In this document: positions 60,389 through 64,000 of the stretch, in pieces
Position numbering within the stretch: position 1 is the first letter of the stretch
Layout: each line of letters starts with the position of its first letter
Origin: Poecilobothrus nobilitatus
Taxonomy: Eukaryota > Arthropoda > Insecta > Diptera > Dolichopodidae
Reading direction: 5' to 3'
Assembly: GCA_947095535.1 (NCBI GenBank)
Contig: OX352773.1
Location: 1,798,001 to 1,862,000, forward strand
Length of the DNA: 64,000 nucleotides
Program-made: the position numbers and the translations under genes
Notes under the pieces: generated by a model
Told to the model about the DNA's origin: nothing
The model's input: only the letters and a program-made list of their open reading frames with translations
Database searches by the model: none

Positions 60389-61664
60389 ATTATACTCTAC
60401 ATCTAAAGTATAGGGTATATTAACTTTGGTATAGTGTTTGTAACCACCAAAAGGAAGCAAGTCAGATATGGACATGTATATATATGCTGAATCAGGATCA
60501 CCTCCTGAGTCGATTAACGATGTCCGTCCGTCTGTCCGTTCGCACGATGACTCAAAAACTAGTAAAGCTATCTTGATGAAATTTATATAATAGGTTACTA
60601 ATTACAATAGGAAGGCTAAGTTCGAATCTGGACAAAATCGGTTCATGGGTTTGGATTCTGGAAGCTACTGAATGATTCCAGAGCAAACGAGATTATCTCC
60701 AAAACCAACAAAGTTAGAACCCTTAAATTTTTTACAATGATGTTCCTTCCTGTTTGACTTATGTCTATGAAATTTAAGAGAATTTCGTTCTTGGGTTTTG
60801 ATTTTGGAAGCTTCCGAACGAGCCCTAGATTAAATGAGATTATCTCCAAAATCAACAAAGATATAACTTTTAAATTCGGCAGAGTGGTGTTCTTTCATGT
60901 TTGACTTAAGTCTCTGAAATTTGAGAGGATTTGGTCCATGGGTTCGGATTTTGGAAGCTTCCGAACGAGCCCCAGAGCAAACGAAATTATCTCCAAAACC
61001 AACAACGATAGAACCTTTAAATTTTTTACAATGATGTTCCTTCCCGTTTGATTTATGTCTCTGAAATTTAAGAGGATTTGGTCCATGGGTTTGGATTTTG
61101 GAAGCTTCCGAACGAGCCCCAGAGCAAATTAGATTATCTCCAAAACCAACAAAGATATAATTTTTAAATTTGGCAGAATGGTGTTCTTTCATGTTTGATT
61201 TAAGTCTCTGAAATTTGAGAGAATTCGGTTAATGGGTTCGGATCTTGGAAGCTTCCGATCGAGTCCCAGAGCAAACGAGTATATCTCCACAACCAACAAA
61301 GATAGAACCTTTATTTTTAGTACAAGGGTATTCTGTTATGTTTCCTTTTCTGTAAAATTGGAAACTGACATTTGAAAGAATTTGAACCATGTTCGTATTT
61401 TGGAAACTTCCGGACGAGCACAAGAGTAAACGAGCATATCTCCAAAATCAACAAAAGTAGAACCTTTAAATTTAGTACAATGGTATTCTGGCATGTTTTC
61501 TTTATGTCACTGAGATTGATTTGATGAATTGGAGTGGCAAGAAACTTGTAATTTTTTGCAAGGGTGTCAAGCATATCCCAAGAGGATGCCTCTTTTACGT
61601 TCCTGAAATTCGAGTTGAATAAGACACTTACGGTTGCATCGACTTACTGTTACATTTACTTGTT
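60389..61664 (-). mobile_element. Repeat family A, copy 3, with expanded body
   Basis: Left end ttatactctacatctaaag and tagggtata, core gatgtccgtccgtctgtccg near 60518 followed by cacgatgactcaaaaacta. The right end gtcgatgcaaccg-type hairpin (ttgcatcgactta) and tgttacatttacttg is the reverse of copy 1. The body is a tandem array (separate entry). Reverse-strand open frames here arise because the unit length is a multiple of three. Confidence 0.85.
60692..61540 (-). repeat. 147-bp tandem array inside family A
   Basis: The anchor attatctcc (or tatatctcc) starts at 60692, 60839, 60986, 61133 and 61280, exactly 147 bp apart each time, then at 61435 (155 bp). Units alternate in variants: acaatgatgttcc in units 1 and 3, and cagartggtgttc in units 2 and 4. 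Confidence 0.92.
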
Positions 61665-63210
61665 TTAAATTTATAAATTTAAAAAAAATTACAAAATTTT
61701 TTGTTTTTTGTTCGTGTTTTTAATCGCTTATATTATCAATATTTATATAAAAAAAACCTTTTTACAATTTTTTATTTTTTTTATTTTGCGCCAGTAATGT
61801 TAAATTTACAATTGTTTTAAGGATAATTATAATCTTTAAAAATTTTATTAGACGACCGTAAATTATTATCTTAAGCCTTGAAAAAGTATAGAAAATATAC
61901 GAAACTTTGGAGTAAAGGAAAATTTTTGTGTTTTATACGTTCCTAATCCAGAGAAAAAATTATTCCAAATTTTCTATTAAAATTTAAATTAAAGGGTTTC
62001 AAAACTTTTTTTCAAAGTCATAATTTATTTATTTATTTATTTATTAAATCATACTTATACCACTAAAAACTAAACTTAAAATTATTTAAAGTATGAAAAA
62101 CTAATTTCCAAAAATTCGACCTCCATACAATATGTAAATCAGAAATTTTCTTAGAAATTGGAAATTTTATTAAAAATTAAAATTAAAATAATATTAAAAC
62201 ACGTTTCTATGTTTTTACGATATCCTAAAAGAAAAATTTATATTGTAGTATACTATGTACCATATAAAAACTAATATGAAATAAAATTTCCATAACCTGT
62301 CATCGGGAAAATGAAAAATTATTTTCCATTCCCTGATCAAAAATTACTGATATTAAAAACAAACATAAAAAACAGAAAAATAGGATTTAAAAAAGGGATA
62401 TAAAAGTTCATAAATTTAAAATAAAAAAACAATTTTTCTTCGTTTTATTTTGCTCTTACTAATATTAAATTACTCGAAATACACATAAGAGAAAGGGAAT
62501 TATAAATATAACATAACATCTGATTTTATCATCCCATGTATGAAATAATGTTAACAATTAATATAGAAGGATGAAATAGTCTTTTGACCATCATTTTCTT
62601 CTCTTATTTTCATGCTTTTTTGTTTTTTGTTCTCTTTTAAATCTGCAAAATATTAAATCAGATATTTTTTACTAGACCAATTTAGTTTAAACAGCACCAA
62701 GCTTAACACCATTAACATTAGCGTCATACACATAATCATATACATGGTATGACATAAAATAATATAATATTTATTTCGATTTTCAATTTCTATATTGTAA
62801 AGCACTCTAGAGGGCGGATTTACTTCTAGAATAAGGGAAACAAAATTCAAAACAAAAAGGGAAAAAAAATCAAAGATTAATCGATTCTGGCAAATTTTCC
62901 AAAAAAAGAACAAAAGTTAAAAAGCGAAAAAAAAATATTTTGGGAAAATTGCAAAAAAGAAAAGTTCCAAAGTATGTACAAAGAGAAAAAGTAAATTTGT
63001 ATTGAACGAAAATTCATTTGTCACTGTCTAAATGGAAAGATTGGTTTAGTTTACTTCGATTTATACTTTTCTTTTGGTTTTTTGATGTTCTGTTCTGACT
63101 TGTTTGTTTAAAAGTTTTTAATTTCTTTTCCTATACCATATTTTCAAAGCCTCCTAAAATAAAATTTATTTTAGATTAAAAATTTTTTAATAAATTTGTT
63201 ATAAAGAATT
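61665..63210. other. AT-rich intergenic DNA
   Basis: No gene or family match. (ATTT)n at about 62022-62045. Confidence 0.6.
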
Positions 63211-63500
63211 ATGGGAGCGTCTCGAAATCCCACTCTCAAAATAGGTACCAAAAATTTCAAAAATTAAAAATCTCAATTTTCAAAATCCCAAAATTGCAAA
63301 ATTTTCAGTGTAAATACACAAAATAATAAAATAATGAGAAAAATATTTCAATATCAATAATTTGTTTAACGGGGGTTTGAATTTAAATTCTTTCATGTTA
63401 AAATGTGTAAAAAAAATAATTAGGAATGATTTTAGAATTGGTTACAAAATCAGGGTTATATGCTTTTTTTAGAATTTATTATACATGTGCATACTTATAT
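63211..63500. mobile_element. Partial element with AAATCCCAAA motifs
   Basis: Begins gggagcgtctcgaaatccc, matching the right terminus of the element at 55510-55936 (gggagctccacgatttccc). AAATC(C/T)CAA repeats follow, then the shared interior (acgggggtttgaattt, ttagaattggttacaaaatc). Right end not found. Confidence 0.6.
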
Positions 63501-64000
63501 AATATATTATATTTCTAATAAATATGTATTTTTTAGATATTTTTTATTCAAGATTTTTTGTTGCACTGAGGCAATCGCGTAGAGAGAGAATTGAAAAAAT
63601 AAGATCCAAATTTTGCCAATTTAGTATGAAAATTTTTCAACTTAAATTTGAAGGATCTTACTGCAGTAGAAAATAATAAATGATATTATTTCTATAAAAT
63701 TTGGAATATTTTCTATTAACTGTGAAAAGCATTTTAAAAAATGTAATCACTTGCATGCTCAAAATTGAGTTTTAAAAAAACTCTACTGAAATTGAAAAAT
63801 ACAAACCCACTTCGATTAAAGTGCTTAAGCACTGAGTCAGTACTCAGACTACTAAACTAAAAAATAAAAAAGCGAAGTCATATTTTTAATTTTTATATGA
63901 ACTGAATAAGAACAAAAGAAAAAGAATGCTAGAAATGAGAAAATAGAAAACTATTATTTTACGAACATTATTATTAGTATACTTTGTTCAAACTTCGATT
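63501..64000. other. AT-rich intergenic DNA
   Basis: Nothing recognised up to the window edge. Confidence 0.5.

Noticed and set aside
60643..61574. Several overlapping reverse frames with repeated VLLVLEIISFAL-like segments, looking like a repeat protein
   Set aside because: They come from the 147-bp tandem array of family A, whose unit length is a multiple of three. More than one frame is open over the same units.
1..64000. CRISPR array, operons or bacterial-style signals
   Set aside because: Spliced exons, SINEs and LINEs show eukaryotic nuclear DNA. The only regular arrays are microsatellites and the 147-bp element body.

Overview
The window looks like a strongly AT-rich nuclear segment of a higher fly (Diptera). 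Evidence: one gene with spliced exons and GT-AG introns; many (ATGT)/(CATA) microsatellites; and dispersed repeats carrying the (GTCC)n plus 'ATAACTCAAAAA..AAAGCTA..TGAAATT' core seen in Drosophila-type repeats. The fly assignment is inference from repeat style and the spondin-type gene. The species cannot be named.

One host gene is supported: the 3' half of a secreted M-spondin/spondin-2-like matrix protein on the + strand. Its exons are 4128-4349 (end of the Spondin_N domain), 32367-32596 (acidic linker) and 37162-37591 (Ser-rich and basic linker, one thrombospondin type-1 repeat, stop). Splice phases agree across all three. The earlier exons, with the signal peptide and first part of Spondin_N, are not visible and probably lie left of the window. 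The introns are about 28.0 kb and 4.6 kb.

Almost everything else is mobile DNA. 0-4.1 kb: two LINE ORF2 tails, a tRNA-like SINE head and an ATT microsatellite. 4.35-32.4 kb (large intron): at least eight copies or fragments of repeat family B, a SINE with an exact 10-bp target duplication, a broken hAT transposase with BED finger, a Tc1-like transposon with long IR/DR ends nested in B and itself holding family A, a tandemly duplicated SINE-bearing unit, a decayed LINE (21.5-25.0 kb), family C inserted into another C, and family D. 32.6-37.2 kb (second intron): a Tc1-like transposase pseudogene and another D copy. 38-64 kb (downstream): an 832-bp and a 481-bp element with 8-bp target duplications, a full family C, a pogo-like MITE with TA duplication, a SINE, a THAP/P-element-like transposase remnant, an inverted pair of family D, a 0.8-1 kb tandem duplication and a family A copy with a 147-bp tandem array.

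The most interesting signal is structural. Families A, B and C differ in sequence but share one layout: a 7-8 bp hairpin near one end, then a subterminal inverted repeat ATACCC..., a body of repeated units, a (GTCC)n core about 130-155 bp from the other end, and the matching ...GGGTAT. One C sits inside another with no target duplication. This fits rolling-circle non-autonomous elements (Helentron/DINE-1/HINE type). Most open frames in the window are chance or repeat-borne and are left out.
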